Shown in pieces: positions 35,813 to 46,182 of a stretch of 64,000 nt of DNA. The translations under genes were made by a program, and so were the position numbers. The stretch comes from Ulota crispa. Lineage: Eukaryota > Streptophyta > Bryopsida > Orthotrichales > Orthotrichaceae. The stretch covers positions 1,986,501-2,050,500 of the forward strand of contig OY987249.1 of the NCBI GenBank assembly GCA_963920765.1, in the 5' to 3' direction. Position 1 is the first letter of the stretch. Every line of letters begins with the position of its first letter. Below the pieces are notes generated by a model. That model saw only the letters and a list, made by a program, of their open reading frames with translations. It ran no database searches and was not told the DNA's origin.

Positions 35813-36503
35813 ATTGGAGTTGTAAATTTCAAACTAAGTTATAGACATACTATTGATAAAATCAAAGATCGAATATGATTCTTTGGAATTTTCTGGTATT
35901 TTTCATGAAACCATTTCTTCAAGTACTAAATGCTTCTTTTATGAGTACAAATAGCACTTTTGGTAGGCAACATCCTTCAGGTTAACCAAAGTGACTGCCT
36001 ACCAATACTTCAAAATACAATATACTTCTTCATTTATTCCAACCAACTGCTTTTACGTTTTACCTGTGTGACTCAGGCATAAGAGAGCTTGGGTGGAAAT
36101 TTTTCAATACCTTGGAACTAACAATAAAGATACACCATTATAAACACTTAATTTTGAAGGAGGAAAAAATGCCTCAAGGAAAAATAAACTTGTCCGTGAA
36201 ATTTAGAACTCCTTGTTATGTCAAGTTGCTAGAAACATAGACATTGCTTGTTGTACTCAAAATCAAGTTTAATACCATGAGATTCACATTTTTTTCAAGA
36301 TTAGATCAACCTTCTGAATGATTTGTTTATGTGAATTCAATTTAAATAATTCTTTTGTGAATTTTGTTAAAAAGGTTTTCTTTTAGTGAGTTCTTTTTAA
36401 ATGGTTTTTGTGCTGTGAATTCTCTTTAAATAGTTGAAGTTTAGCAGAATTTAATCATATTATTGAACATTGTTGGGTTTTGTTTTTCTTTTTTGTGTGG
36501 TAG

Positions 36504-36689
36504 GAACATAAAATTGCATATGGGAAGCAAAAAGAGAAAAAACACTACGGTGAGTTTGCTCTGGCATTATACCGAATGGCTCATAGTTGGGCACTTGCCA
36601 ATAATATTGCAATAAAGAATTTTATTTTGGATTATGAGAAAAAAGTCAATACAATGGGGGCTAGGGCTAGAGAACATGCCATTTTGTAA
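36504..36689 (+). CDS. Orphan 3' exon or gene fragment (61 codons)
   Basis: A T-rich tract ending TGGTAG gives a good 3' splice site (AG at 36502-36503). It is followed by an open frame with ordinary amino-acid composition starting EHKIAYGKQKEKKHYGEFAL, continuing through MAHSWALANNIAIKNFILDY and ending REHAIL with TAA at 36687-36689. No ATG-initiated frame or upstream exon could be linked to it. It could be the last exon of a gene whose other exons I cannot see, or a decayed fragment. I do not recognise the family. It converges with the minus-strand gene at 36830. Confidence 0.35.
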   Translation, partial: EHKIAYGKQKEKKHYGEFALALYRMAHSWALANNIAIKNFILDYEKKVNTMGARAREHAIL

Positions 36690-36829
36690 GGCCAAGCTGG
36701 ATAGTCTAACCTCTTTTTTCTAAACAAGGATATAAGTAATAAGTCACCTCTTTGGATATCACAAAGTTGTGTTATTTTCTTTTTACATACTAGCTAAAAC
36801 CCAAAAAATGCAACTCCCTTCATTGCTAC

Positions 36830-37729
36830 CTAGTTGTCACCATCAACTGAACCTACTGAGCACCTACAATCACATGGCAAACCATCACAAGTACATATGC
36901 AATGTGTACTGCTATTTGAAGGAGGAGGCTCAATGGAAGTAGAAGGAGAAGGTGGAGTTGAAGCTTCTGGAAGAGGCATATCTAGAGATGCAGCTGGGGG
37001 AGATATAGTTGGAGTTATAATTGGAGAAGATGAAGCAGGACCCAAAGCGGGAAATTTATTGGAAGTTGACATTGGAGAAGAAGCACCTAAAACCAAAGTT
37101 GGAGCTGTAGCTGGAACCATTGTTGAAGGAGTAGTTGAAAGAGGTGTAGATGTTGTTAGAGGCTCAAGAATTGATGGACTCAAAGTTCCAACATTTGTAT
37201 TTGGAGAAGTACCGGTTGGAGGTAGAGGAGAATTTGCTGAAGGAGAAGGGCTAATAGGAGGCATGATGGTGGAAGTAGATGAGTTTGAGGAGCTCAAGGA
37301 GTTTGAGGAATTAGAAGAATTTATAGAGCTAGAGGAGGAAGTAGAGCTTGTAGCAGTAGATGAATCATTATTAGAGATGGTGGTATTTGAGGAATTGACA
37401 GAGTTAGAAGAGTCTATGGAACTAGAAGAATCTGAAGAGCTAGAGGAGTTTGTAGAACTAACATTGCCGAGAGTTGGTTTTGTTGGAACTTTTGAAGCTG
37501 GCGTTCTAGAAGTAGGAGGCTTAGGAGTAGGGGGCTCTAGAGTAGGGGACTCCAGAGATGTAGGTGGACTCTTGGGAGGACCTGAAGGATCAGTTGGAGG
37601 TGGATTCATTGGAGGACTGGGTGGGCCTTCAATGCATGGTGGGTAAAAAATTACATGACGATGAGAACTAGTATCTACCACAAGAAATAGAAACAAGAAA
37701 GAGAAAACAATAATATTTGCATTAGCCAT
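36830..37729 (-). CDS. Secreted Pro/Ser-rich hydroxyproline-rich-type glycoprotein (299 aa)
   Basis: Probable cell-wall or extracellular-matrix protein. Residues 1-22 form a signal peptide (MANANIIVFSFLFLFLVVD). Then come Pro-rich repeats with PPSPP, PPTPKPP and SPP motifs, which in plants are hydroxylated and O-glycosylated as in extensins and arabinogalactan proteins. A Ser/Asn-rich low-complexity tract follows (about 90-152), then a second Pro/Ser/Thr region. The last 24 residues contain six clustered cysteines (C277, C279, C281, C286, C288, C290) and an acidic end. There is no hydrophobic tail for a GPI anchor, unlike classical AGPs. Single exon; ATG at 37729 is directly followed by the signal peptide. 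The large open frame on the opposite strand (36834-37646) is a mirror of the low-complexity codons. Exact family (chimeric AGP versus extensin-like) is uncertain. Confidence 0.75.
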   Translation of the reverse strand: MANANIIVFSFLFLFLVVDTSSHRHVIFYPPCIEGPPSPPMNPPPTDPSGPPKSPPTSLESPTLEPPTPKPPTSRTPASKVPTKPTLGNVSSTNSSSSSDSSSSIDSSNSVNSSNTTISNNDSSTATSSTSSSSSINSSNSSNSLSSSNSSTSTIMPPISPSPSANSPLPPTGTSPNTNVGTLSPSILEPLTTSTPLSTTPSTMVPATAPTLVLGASSPMSTSNKFPALGPASSSPIITPTISPPAASLDMPLPEASTPPSPSTSIEPPPSNSSTHCICTCDGLPCDCRCSVGSVDGDN

Positions 37730-37806
37730 GATGCAATTGAAATATGCAAAACAACCAAAGAAAATAAAAAGACTATCAAATGCAAAATGAATGATGTCAT
37801 AAGCAC

Positions 37807-37815
37807 CTTTATATT
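37807..37815 (-). promoter_or_regulatory. TATA box of the Pro/Ser-rich protein gene
   Basis: AATATAAAG on the minus strand lies about 80 bp upstream of the ATG at 37729, a normal TATA distance allowing a leader of roughly 50 nt. Confidence 0.5.
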
Positions 37816-38177
37816 GTAATATTGTGAATGTGATAAAATTGGAAAGTTTTTAAGAATATAAGCTAAGTTCAGCTAAGCACCAAAGAAAGTTGAACTGATG
37901 TTAAGTCATAAGTCAATTATAGTATATCTGTATTTAAAAAAGTCATTTCAAAACATATATGTAAACACACTTGATGATATCAATGAGTTACAAAAATTAC
38001 AAAGATAGCAATGAGTTAAATGTTGACTAAAGGCCACTTTATACATGGCTTGGGGCTGGATGGAAGGCTGGCTTGATTTGAAACCTCTTGGGCCTTCAAT
38101 TCGACCCTAGGCCTTACAACCCACTCAATTCTGTACAAAAATTAGTAGGGCCAAAGACTATAAGTTCCCAAACTATG

Positions 38178-38275
38178 AAAACTTTGAGAATGTCATTGGG
38201 AACTTTGAGAATGTCATTGGAAACTTTGGGAACATCATTGGGAACCTTGAAAACATAATTGGGAACTTTGGTAGC
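38178..38275 (+). repeat. About 23-bp tandem minisatellite (GGGAACTTTGAGAATGTCATT)
   Basis: About five imperfect units of (G/A)AACTTTG(A/G)GAA(T/C)(G/A)TCATTGG in tandem. Confidence 0.8.
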
Positions 38276-38279
38276 ATAA

Positions 38280-39100
38280 GATAATAATATTCAATTAAAA
38301 TTTTAAGCTTTTTTTTGAAAAAGTAAAAGTTGAAACTTTTTAAAGAAAAATAATGTTTTTAAAGGTTTTTTTGGGTTTTTTGGATTTTTATTTTTTGTTT
38401 TTCATTAATGAACAATGAAATGAGTTTGATCTAATGTACAAGCTCAATCTAGTCCAAGTTTGTAATTCTGCCTTTGAGAACCTAGTTTGGGTTACATAAC
38501 TTGAATTTGCGTTTTTTTTTTTTTTTTTGAATGATTTTTATCCCTACGGATACCAATCATACTCCTGAAATCACAATTGCCTTTGTAATATCACATCACT
38601 AGTATTTGTGATATGATAGAAAATGAAGAGATAGTTGTTGAAGTTGAGGTGATGTTAGAGAGGATGCACAAAATGATTGCAATTTTATAGCTTCTCTTTG
38701 CTTTGAACTTCACTATTTTTCAAGATTTTGTGATTTTGGGGAACTTTGGACTTTCACAAATTCTCTTTCCTATTATTATTACTATATAAATGAAATGTTG
38801 GGACATTGAAGCAATTTTGGATGTCACAACAATTCAAATGTTGAAGAAGTTTTTAAAATTTGTAAACTTTGTGAGGTGAATGCATAGCGTAGCAAGCGGC
38901 AACTGCTTCTATAGTACTTATGCTAAAATTAGAGTAGGTTCCATTTCATAGCTTGCCAGTCCATGGTTTGGAGTCGGGCAGAAAGTTTTGCTAGGATTCA
39001 TTGGATTAGAGTCCACCAATAACATCTTTTGTTGTGAAATTTTCAAACCATGAGTACAATTACTTTAATAAGTTTAAAATATAAAAAAATTGTGCAACTA
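38280..39100. other. AT-rich intergenic DNA, no gene seen
   Basis: Contains a T run of about 17 at 38512-38528. No coding sequence or clear element. Confidence 0.4.
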
Positions 39101-39110
39101 CAGTCTATCG

Positions 39111-41895
39111 GACCAGGGCTAGATGGCATGCCGTTTTGTGCTGGGGCCTGCTCTTTACCAGCTCCAGCCCTGCCCGCCCTCCTGCTTGCCATTTTACTTT
39201 GAACTGCGAGTTATAGCCGCTTGCAATGCAGCCGCTTGCTTTGCAGCGTCACTTGCATTCCGGGCCGTCGCTAGCTTTGTGGAGACCACAATCCGGGAAG
39301 AACCGACCGCTAGTTCAAAGCTAGCCGATTGAAATGAGAAAAAAATTGTTTGCATATTATAAAATTTGGCTAAAAACCAACTAAAATCTATAAATGTTTT
39401 ATTTATAGTATGAAATAGAGAAAATAACCAAAACAATTCCTTGATAAACCGATTCAATACGGGAATCAAAGGAAACCAACTGAAAAATCTCAAATATTTC
39501 CCGGACCCCGGTGGAGTTGCTTGCTTTCTGGCGTTGCTCGCTTTCAAACGTAGCTTAGTTCCTACTGTACAATATAGTATTTCTAATTCTCTTGTTAATT
39601 TTGATGTTGGTTTTATTTCTCCAAGCACAGTCAAATATGCATTTGGCAAATGCGATGTCAAAGACCATCACCACAGCTGTCCTTGAACAAACCCTTGAGG
39701 AGATCAACCACCATTTTGCTGCCATTTATGGGCTTCCATGATTTTGATCACAGATGTATTGGGGTTCTTTTGAAAAAGACTGAGCAAAATCACCTGATGT
39801 GAGCACTTCAGGTGTTTCTCTTCTCTTCTCCATTTCTTATTGCAATGCTGCACCTTTGTGCTTGGTGTGAGAAGGAATTTTTAATGGTTTTGATTGTAGA
39901 TTCTTTAGTTGTTGATAACTCTTTGGATTTGTTAGCAAAAGCTATACTAAAGGAAATTATAACTAAGTTAGGAAGCATGAACAACATTATTTCTAACTAT
40001 GTTATAGATCAGCTTTAATTCACTATTGTACTGCTACGATTTGTGATGGTCAAGTACTTCTATTGACCACTTACAAACTCATGCTTTGTTGTTGTTCAAA
40101 TTGAGGTAAATTTTGTAGTCAAGTTGTGGAGTCTACCAGCACAATGTTGTGAATGATTAATTGTTGTAGTATTTTCTGCCATTAAGGTAAAATTCTCTGT
40201 CAATTTTATTGAAGTTCTCATTATTATTTTGAATTAAGTGACTATTGTAGATTGTGAGATGTTGGAGAGTTTTTGAGACACAAATCTCTGCCTACTTAGA
40301 ATTCACATTTATGTGCTAAGATTCCAAAACCATAGCCCACATCCATGAGCATCATAAATGTGAATTCTAAGTAGGCAGAGATTTGTGTCTCAAAAACTCT
40401 CCAACATCTCACAATCTACAATAGTCACNNNNNNNNNNNNNNNNNNNNNNNNNNNNNNNNNNNNNNNNNNNNNNNNNNNNNNNNNNNNNNNNNNNNNNNN
40501 NNNNNNNNNNNNNNNNNNNNNNNNNNNNNNNNNNNNNNNNNNNNNNNNNNNNNNNNNNNNNNNNNNNNNNNNNNNNNNNNNNNNNNNNNNNNNNNNNNNN
40601 NNNNNNNNNNNNNNNNNNNNNNNNNNNNTGCCTACTTAGAATTCACATTTATGTGCTAAGATTCCAAAACCATAGCCCACATCCATGAGCATCATAAATG
40701 TGAATTCTAAGTAGGCAGAGATTTGTGTCTCAAAAACTCTCCAACATCTCACAATCTACAATAGTCACTTAATTCAAAATAATAATGAGAACTTCAATAA
40801 AATTGACAGAGAATTTTACCTTAATGGCAGAAAATACTACAACAATTAATCATTCACAACATTGTGCTGGTAGACTCCACAACTTGACTACAAAATTTAC
40901 CTCAATTTGAACAACAACAAAGCATGAGTTTGTAAGTGGTCAATAGAAGTACTTGACCATCACAAATCGTAGCAGTACAATAGTGAATTAAAGCTGATCT
41001 ATAACATAGTTAGAAATAATGTTGTTCATGCTTCCTAACTTAGTTATAATTTCCTTTAGTATAGCTTTTGCTAACAAATCCAAAGAGTTATCAACAACTA
41101 AAGAATCTACAATCAAAACCATTAAAAATTCCTTCTCACACCAAGCACAAAGGTGCAGCATTGCAATAAGAAATGGAGAAGAGAAGAGAAACACCTGAAG
41201 TGCTCACATCAGGTGATTTTGCTCAGTCTTTTTCAAAAGAACCCCAATACATCTGTGATCAAAATCATGGAAGCCCATAAATGGCAGCAAAATGGTGGTT
41301 GATCTCCTCAAGGGTTTGTTCAAGGACAGCTGTGGTGATGGTCTTTGACATCGCATTTGCCAAATGCATATTTGACTGTGCTTGGAGAAATAAAACCAAC
41401 ATCAAAATTAACAAGAGAATTAGAAATACTATATTGTACAGTAGGAACTAAGCTACGTTTGAAAGCGAGCAACGCCAGAAAGCAAGCAACTCCACCGGGG
41501 TCCGGGAAATATTTGAGATTTTTCAGTTGGTTTCCTTTGATTCCCGTATTGAATCGGTTTATCAAGGAATTGTTTTGGTTATTTTCTCTATTTCATACTA
41601 TAAATAAAACATTTATAGATTTTAGTTGGTTTTTAGCCAAATTTTATAATATGCAAACAATTTTTTTCTCATTTCAATCGGCTAGCTTTGAACTAGCGGT
41701 CGGTTCTTCCCGGATTGTGGTCTCCACAAAGCTAGCGACGGCCCGGAATGCAAGTGACGCTGCAAAGCAAGCGGCTGCATTGCGAGCGGCTATAACTCGC
41801 AGTTCAAAGTAAAATGGCAAGCAGGAGGGCGGGCAGGGCTGGAGCTAGTAAAGAGCGGGCCCCAGCACAAAACGGCATGCCATCTAGCCCTGGCC
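39111..41895. mobile_element. Long-palindrome (Mutator-like foldback) element with 9-10-bp target duplication
   Basis: Left arm 39113-40313 is the reverse complement of the right half. Positions x and 81006-x pair without indels across the arms, for example the mirrored 68-codon frames at 39812-40018 and 40988-41194. Ends are GACCAGGGCT and AGCCCTGGCC. The flanks CAGTCTATCG (39101-39110) and CAGTCTCTCG (41896-41905) match at 9 of 10, which looks like a 9-10-bp target duplication, the size made by Mutator-like elements. Arms differ at only a few positions. No transposase is present; the mirrored open frames (155 codons at 39194 and 41345) show no protein features. Confidence 0.8.
40429..40628. 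other. Assembly gap (200 N), probably false
   Basis: Exactly 200 N. The 140 bases before the gap (40289-40428) are identical to the 140 bases after it (40629-40768). The flanking contigs therefore overlap, and the gap plus one copy should collapse. The true structure would be two 1,201-bp arms around a 39-bp loop (40314-40352). Confidence 0.85.
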
Positions 41896-42119
41896 CAGTC
41901 TCTCGTGCCCCCTAGACTTCTGTACAGAGCCAGTGATTTTGGCTCAATTATTGGGGGCATGCCCAACTTCCAGAAAACATTGACACATTGCCACAATCCA
42001 CACATAACAAATCCAATTGTTCCATTCACATTGTCACGCACGGATTTATGCATGGTTTTGTCAATTATTATGGTCCCAAAAGCTTCATTTGCATTGCTAC
42101 GCATTGATGAACGCGTAAA

Positions 42120-42420
42120 CTAAATAGTGCGTTCTTTTTGCTCTACACTAATTACTCGACATTCTACACTACATTAATATTTATTGATATTACATTGAAT
42201 TTCGGCAATAATTATTGCAATAAACTGTTTATAAAGATTTGGCAATAACAACACTATTGCAAAAAAAAACAAACTATGAATTTCTAGGTTGTAAACTATG
42301 TGAAATTTTTAAAATCTAGAGAGTTGCATGTGTCTCCAAGTGGCCAAGCAAAATCATGAGGTAACTTTTCAAGTTAAGACAACCTAATTGTTAAGGCAAC
42401 CTAAATGCACTATTCAGTGT
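42120..42420 (+). mobile_element. MITE, ACACTAAATAGTGC family, copy 2
   Basis: Starts CTAAATAGTGCG and ends CAACCTAAATGCACTATTCA then GTGT. Internal blocks match the family: CAATAATTATTGCAATAAAC, GTTGTAAACTATGTGAAAT, AAATCATGAGGTAACTTT and AACCTAATTGTTAAGGC. Confidence 0.75.
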
Positions 42421-42514
42421 ATTTTAATCTGTTGTTAGGGTTCATATAAGGAGTTTGAGAAAGGAGCAATCCACATTATTGTCCCATGTCCCATCTTTGC
42501 AAGTTCTACCTTAA

Positions 42515-43155
42515 CCCCTAAATGCCCTAGGCACCACATTTTGGTGCCAACAATATTTTGAAATTCAATAAAACCTAAGTAAGTTGCTATTTTTAGTATT
42601 TAGTATTTTAGAATTATTCTTTTTGAAGTCTAGTTTTAGCATCAAAACCTGATTTGAAAATTATTAATTGTGAATTTTCTATTCAAGATTTTATGTAAGG
42701 ATGTCCATTGCAATCTTGACTTTTTTAGGGTTGAGAGCTCATGAAAATGAGCCTCAAATACACTCTAGATCTTGGAGAAAAATTCACACTAGAAATTCAT
42801 TTAAAAATTTGTAAAAGATTTTGAAAAGCCATAATGGATTGGAGTTATGTATGTTAGGCCCTTTAACCTCATACTTTTTTGGTAACCAACATTTTAGATT
42901 TGACATGTGAAAAGAGGATTAAAAGACTTCAAGTCATTTTTGCAGTTTTAACACCCTTTTGGTTAAACATTCTTATCTTTCAATCCATAAACAATATTGT
43001 TGTGTTTTCTTTTCATATGTGATGTTTAACATATCTAGTTTGAGTTTGTATGGTTAGATTTTTTTTTAAATGATGCAATTTATCAAAATGTTGGCTTTTT
43101 GTTCAATTTAAAGCAAATTCCTAGAAGCTCAAAAGAGGCCTTGGGCATTTAGGGG
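42515..43155. mobile_element. TTAA-bounded TIR element, 641 bp
   Basis: TTAA (42511-42514), CCCCTAAATGCCCTAGGCACC; right end GGCCTTGGGCATTTAGGGG followed by TAAA, one change from TTAA. 'GGCACCACATTTTGGTGCC' makes a small hairpin just inside the left end. Confidence 0.8.
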
Positions 43156-43159
43156 TAAA

Positions 43160-44340
43160 TGCAAGATCCAAGTTTTGTTGAGTTTTCAAGGGCAAAAAGG
43201 AGTACTAAAGAAAACTATAAATATTTTATGCATAAAAGTTGGTAGGGTTTGGAGTGAAAAGTTGAGTTCGGTAGAATAAGTGATCCAAGCTGTCTTGAAT
43301 GAAGTCCTACTATCTTTTGATGCTAAAATTTCTAAAAAAAATGTTGTTGTGTAGGTAAATGGAGTGAAGTGAAATGTAGGACTTGGGATTTAGTGTAAAG
43401 CGCCAAGTCCCAACTTTTGGCTCTATCTTTAGATCCTCATACTTAGTGGGATATGGGACATAGTGTGAAGCGTACCTAAAACAATTATTGTGAATATTCT
43501 AATATTTTAAAGACCTAATGTGCAAAAAGAGAGGTTTTTTTTTGCTTTGTACCAATAGAGGAGGAGGCTTTTCATCAAGCTATGGTGAGGAAAACTGGGG
43601 CCATATTTACATCAGAAGTGCAAGTAGTTTTAGAGCCTCTATAACTGCCAATCTTGACCAATCCTTGGTTGCATTTTTGAAAATTACTACATGACTTTCT
43701 CACTTAGAGCCAAGGCCAAATATTTAAAAACTTAATAATATCGTAAAAACAAGTTTTGGCGTGGATTTCAACTCCAAGAATTGAGTCCTCCACACATGGG
43801 AGCCCAATCCTTCACTTCGGAATCCTAATTAAATTTTATTCAAAGACGAAGATATATTCTCATTGAAATATAAAAAATGATAGAGTAAAAAACTTAACAA
43901 CCCTACTAGTTTTTTTTATAAAATCCTTTTTCTTCTAAAATCTTCAAAAAGGGCCTTATTTTTTTATTTTTGCCCCATTTTCGCTTTTCTTCTTCTTCTA
44001 GATAGAGGTTTGAAAGTTCTAGGAGCAACTCCATTTTTTTAATTGGAAAGAAGATGTGAATTGAATTTTGAAGAGCGGCAGAGCACGTCATTTGCAATAG
44101 TAGCTCTTTAGAGTCCAAAACACTCTCATCGCGCTCACCTTAACCCCCTCACCTCTTGTTGTAACCAGCTTCTTCTCTCTAAAACCTTGCAACTACAATT
44201 AAAGTATTGAGGTCATTCTGTGAGCTTTAGCGTGAACGCGAAAGACCTTCAACAACAATGTGAACAAAAGCTTGAATCATCTCTTCACACTTTGCAGTGA
44301 AGGTCTAAATAACAAGTTGTTCTGCTAAAATACTGGTTAT
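43160..44340. other. AT-rich intergenic DNA, no gene seen
   Basis: About 43380-43470 carries 'GGACTTGGGATTTAGTGTAAAG' and 'CCAAGTCCCAACTTTTGGCT', loosely like the repeats at 7925 and 63255. The 70-codon frame at 43906-44118 has only low-complexity Lys/Glu/Leu. No gene supported. Confidence 0.4.
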
Positions 44341-44344
44341 GCCT

Positions 44345-44470
44345 ACCTATGGTAGGGTTCCTGTTTGGGGCAAAATGTTGCTAGAAAGCAAATTTTTTTA
44401 GGGACGCCTGAAATCAACGCCAGAGGTAGGGTTTTCAATGAATATGTTTTGCCAAAATTCTCTACATATC
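44345..44470 (+). repeat. Dispersed repeat (second copy at 45170-45295)
   Basis: Both copies contain TGTTTGGGGC, AGAAA.CGAATTTTTTT-like sequence, 'ACCTGAAAT.A.C.CCAGAG' and TTTGCCAAAATTC in the same order and orientation. Confidence 0.55.
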
Positions 44471-44830
44471 ATCAAAAGATCTAAACATGTCACCAAATAG
44501 CACCATCACCATTCACCATTCACCAGTGACAAAGCACAACAAATGTATAATTTTAATTGTATGTGGTAATTGTACCAGCATGACCATCAATTACAATTTC
44601 AAACTGTAGAAGCCTCTCAAATGGGTCCACAATCCACACCCAAATTTAAATTTATATGGTACCCTGATTCCAAAGTACCATGATTTTACTGAGGCATAAA
44701 AAATATTGAGGCACAAAAAAATACTACTCTGATGGATAAATACTATGTGTCACGTATGTACTAGTTAAACTATGTAAACAAAAGATGGCGTGGTACAAGC
44801 AGTCAATTTCATTGATCAATTGTGTCCAAC

Positions 44831-45148
44831 TAAGGTAGGAGCACCCATAAGCATCAGTGTCCCCATTACTGTCACTTTTGAAATCTTGGAAAATCCGTGG
44901 AAGTGAATAGATGTAATGACAAGAATGTACAACATGTGAACATGAATTCTTAAAAGTGGTTATGGGTGCAATGGCAGTTTGCTCTTTAAAAATTCACAAC
45001 TTATCTTCACAATATCCAAATAATACATTTGAAAGTGCAAACTTGTTTTTTTTCTCTTCCTAATAGGATCCTATAATTTGCTAGTTGTTTATTAATAGTC
45101 ATCATGTTCAAAGCCCTTAGTTTGACGTTTGTGGGTGCTCCTACCTTA
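44831..45148 (+). mobile_element. MITE, TAAGGTAGGAGCACCCATAAG family, copy 3
   Basis: Inverted ends TAAGGTAGGAGCACCCATAA and GTGGGTGCTCCTACCTTA. Nearly the full length is repeated in inverted orientation at 45860-46176. Confidence 0.85.
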
Positions 45149-45493
45149 AGCTATATTGAATATTGCATGTAGGTCGGTGTTTTTGTTTGGGGCCACAAAT
45201 CCCCAGAAAACGAATTTTTTTTAGGAACCTGAAATTAGCACCAGAGCCAATGAAAACAATGAGAGTAATTTGCCAAAATTCACAAATGAAAGGGACCGCT
45301 TTTGCCCCTTGTTTCCCACATGTCACGCCGCAATCATTTGCTTTAGATGTCTTTTTGCACTAAAAATTTGAGGATCACCTGTGGACTTCACCAAAAATTA
45401 AATGAAAGAAGGCCATATTTGCACCCAAAAAAGAAAGAAGAGGCAATTGCCAAATTAGCACCAAACACAAAATTCCAATTTAAACACTGACCT

Positions 45494-45609
45494 GTGGTGG
45501 CGCTGCTTTGAGACACAAATGTTTGGGCATTGTTGCCATAGCAACAACCTTTCTGGCACGCACGAACGCAAGTTTCATGGTATCCATCAGCAACTGACTC
45601 CCCTGCTTC
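45494..45609 (-). pseudogene. Possible Cys-rich exon between two inverted MITEs
   Basis: On the minus strand GAAGAAGCAG ends at a usable 3' splice site and CCACAG|GTCAGT gives a 5' splice site. Between them the frame reads ESVADGYHETCVRACQKGCC and continues YGNNAQTFVSQSSATT. The piece is GC-rich in an AT-rich setting and has a protein-like composition with clustered cysteines. No partner exons are found and I do not recognise the family. It sits in a 0.7-kb interval between two inverted copies of one MITE (44831-45148 and 45860-46176), so it could be a captured gene fragment. Boundaries are approximate. Confidence 0.3.
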
Positions 45610-45859
45610 TTCTAATTCATTCGTTCTGGCACAACAGCACCTGAAACCGGCTGGACCGGTTACTGGGCTGGACAGCGCCCCCGCCCCCAGTGGGCAACTG
45701 GGCATTGACCCTAAAGAAGGTTCCCTACTCCTTCTTCCTCCACCTCCCCACGGCCATGCACTCATGCAGGCCAATGATCTCGTATTCCCACATGTGGCTT
45801 CTCATCATTAGCTCAAGTGGCTTCCAAAATTCTGCAAAATGTGCTATAAAATTCGCTGT

Positions 45860-46176
45860 ATGGTAGGAACACCCATAAGCGTTAGTTTAAGGGTTTTGAA
45901 CATGATGACTATTAATAACCATCTAGCAAATTATAGGATCCTGTTAGCCATAGGAAAGTAATGAGTTTGCAATTTTGAATGTATTATTTGGATATTGTGA
46001 AGATAAGTTGTGAATTTTTAAAGAGCAAACTGCCATTGTACCCATAACCAACATTAAGTTTTCATGTTCACGTGTTGTACATCCTTGTAATTACATCTAT
46101 TTATTTTTACATATTTTCCAAGATTTTAGAGGGGACAGTTATGGGGACACTAATGCTTATGGGTGTTTCTACCTTA
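45860..46176 (-). mobile_element. MITE, TAAGGTAGGAGCACCCATAAG family, copy 4 (inverted to copy 3)
   Basis: Ends TATGGTAGGAACACCCATAA and CTTATGGGTGTTTCTACCTTA. Its interior pairs with copy 3: 'CATGATGACTATTAATA', 'CAAATTATAGGATCCT' and 'AAGATAAGTTGTGAATTTTT' are reverse complements of segments there. Confidence 0.85.
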
Positions 46177-46182
46177 TGTGCT

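Noticed and set aside
36834..37646. 270-codon open frame on the + strand
   Set aside because: It is the antisense of the Pro/Ser-rich gene. Its Glu/Val/Gly-rich composition is the mirror of Pro/Ser codons, while the minus-strand frame has a signal peptide and a TATA box.
39194..41812. Mirrored 155-, 81- and 68-codon frames
   Set aside because: They are duplicates created by the long palindrome. They lack protein features and overlap each other on both strands.
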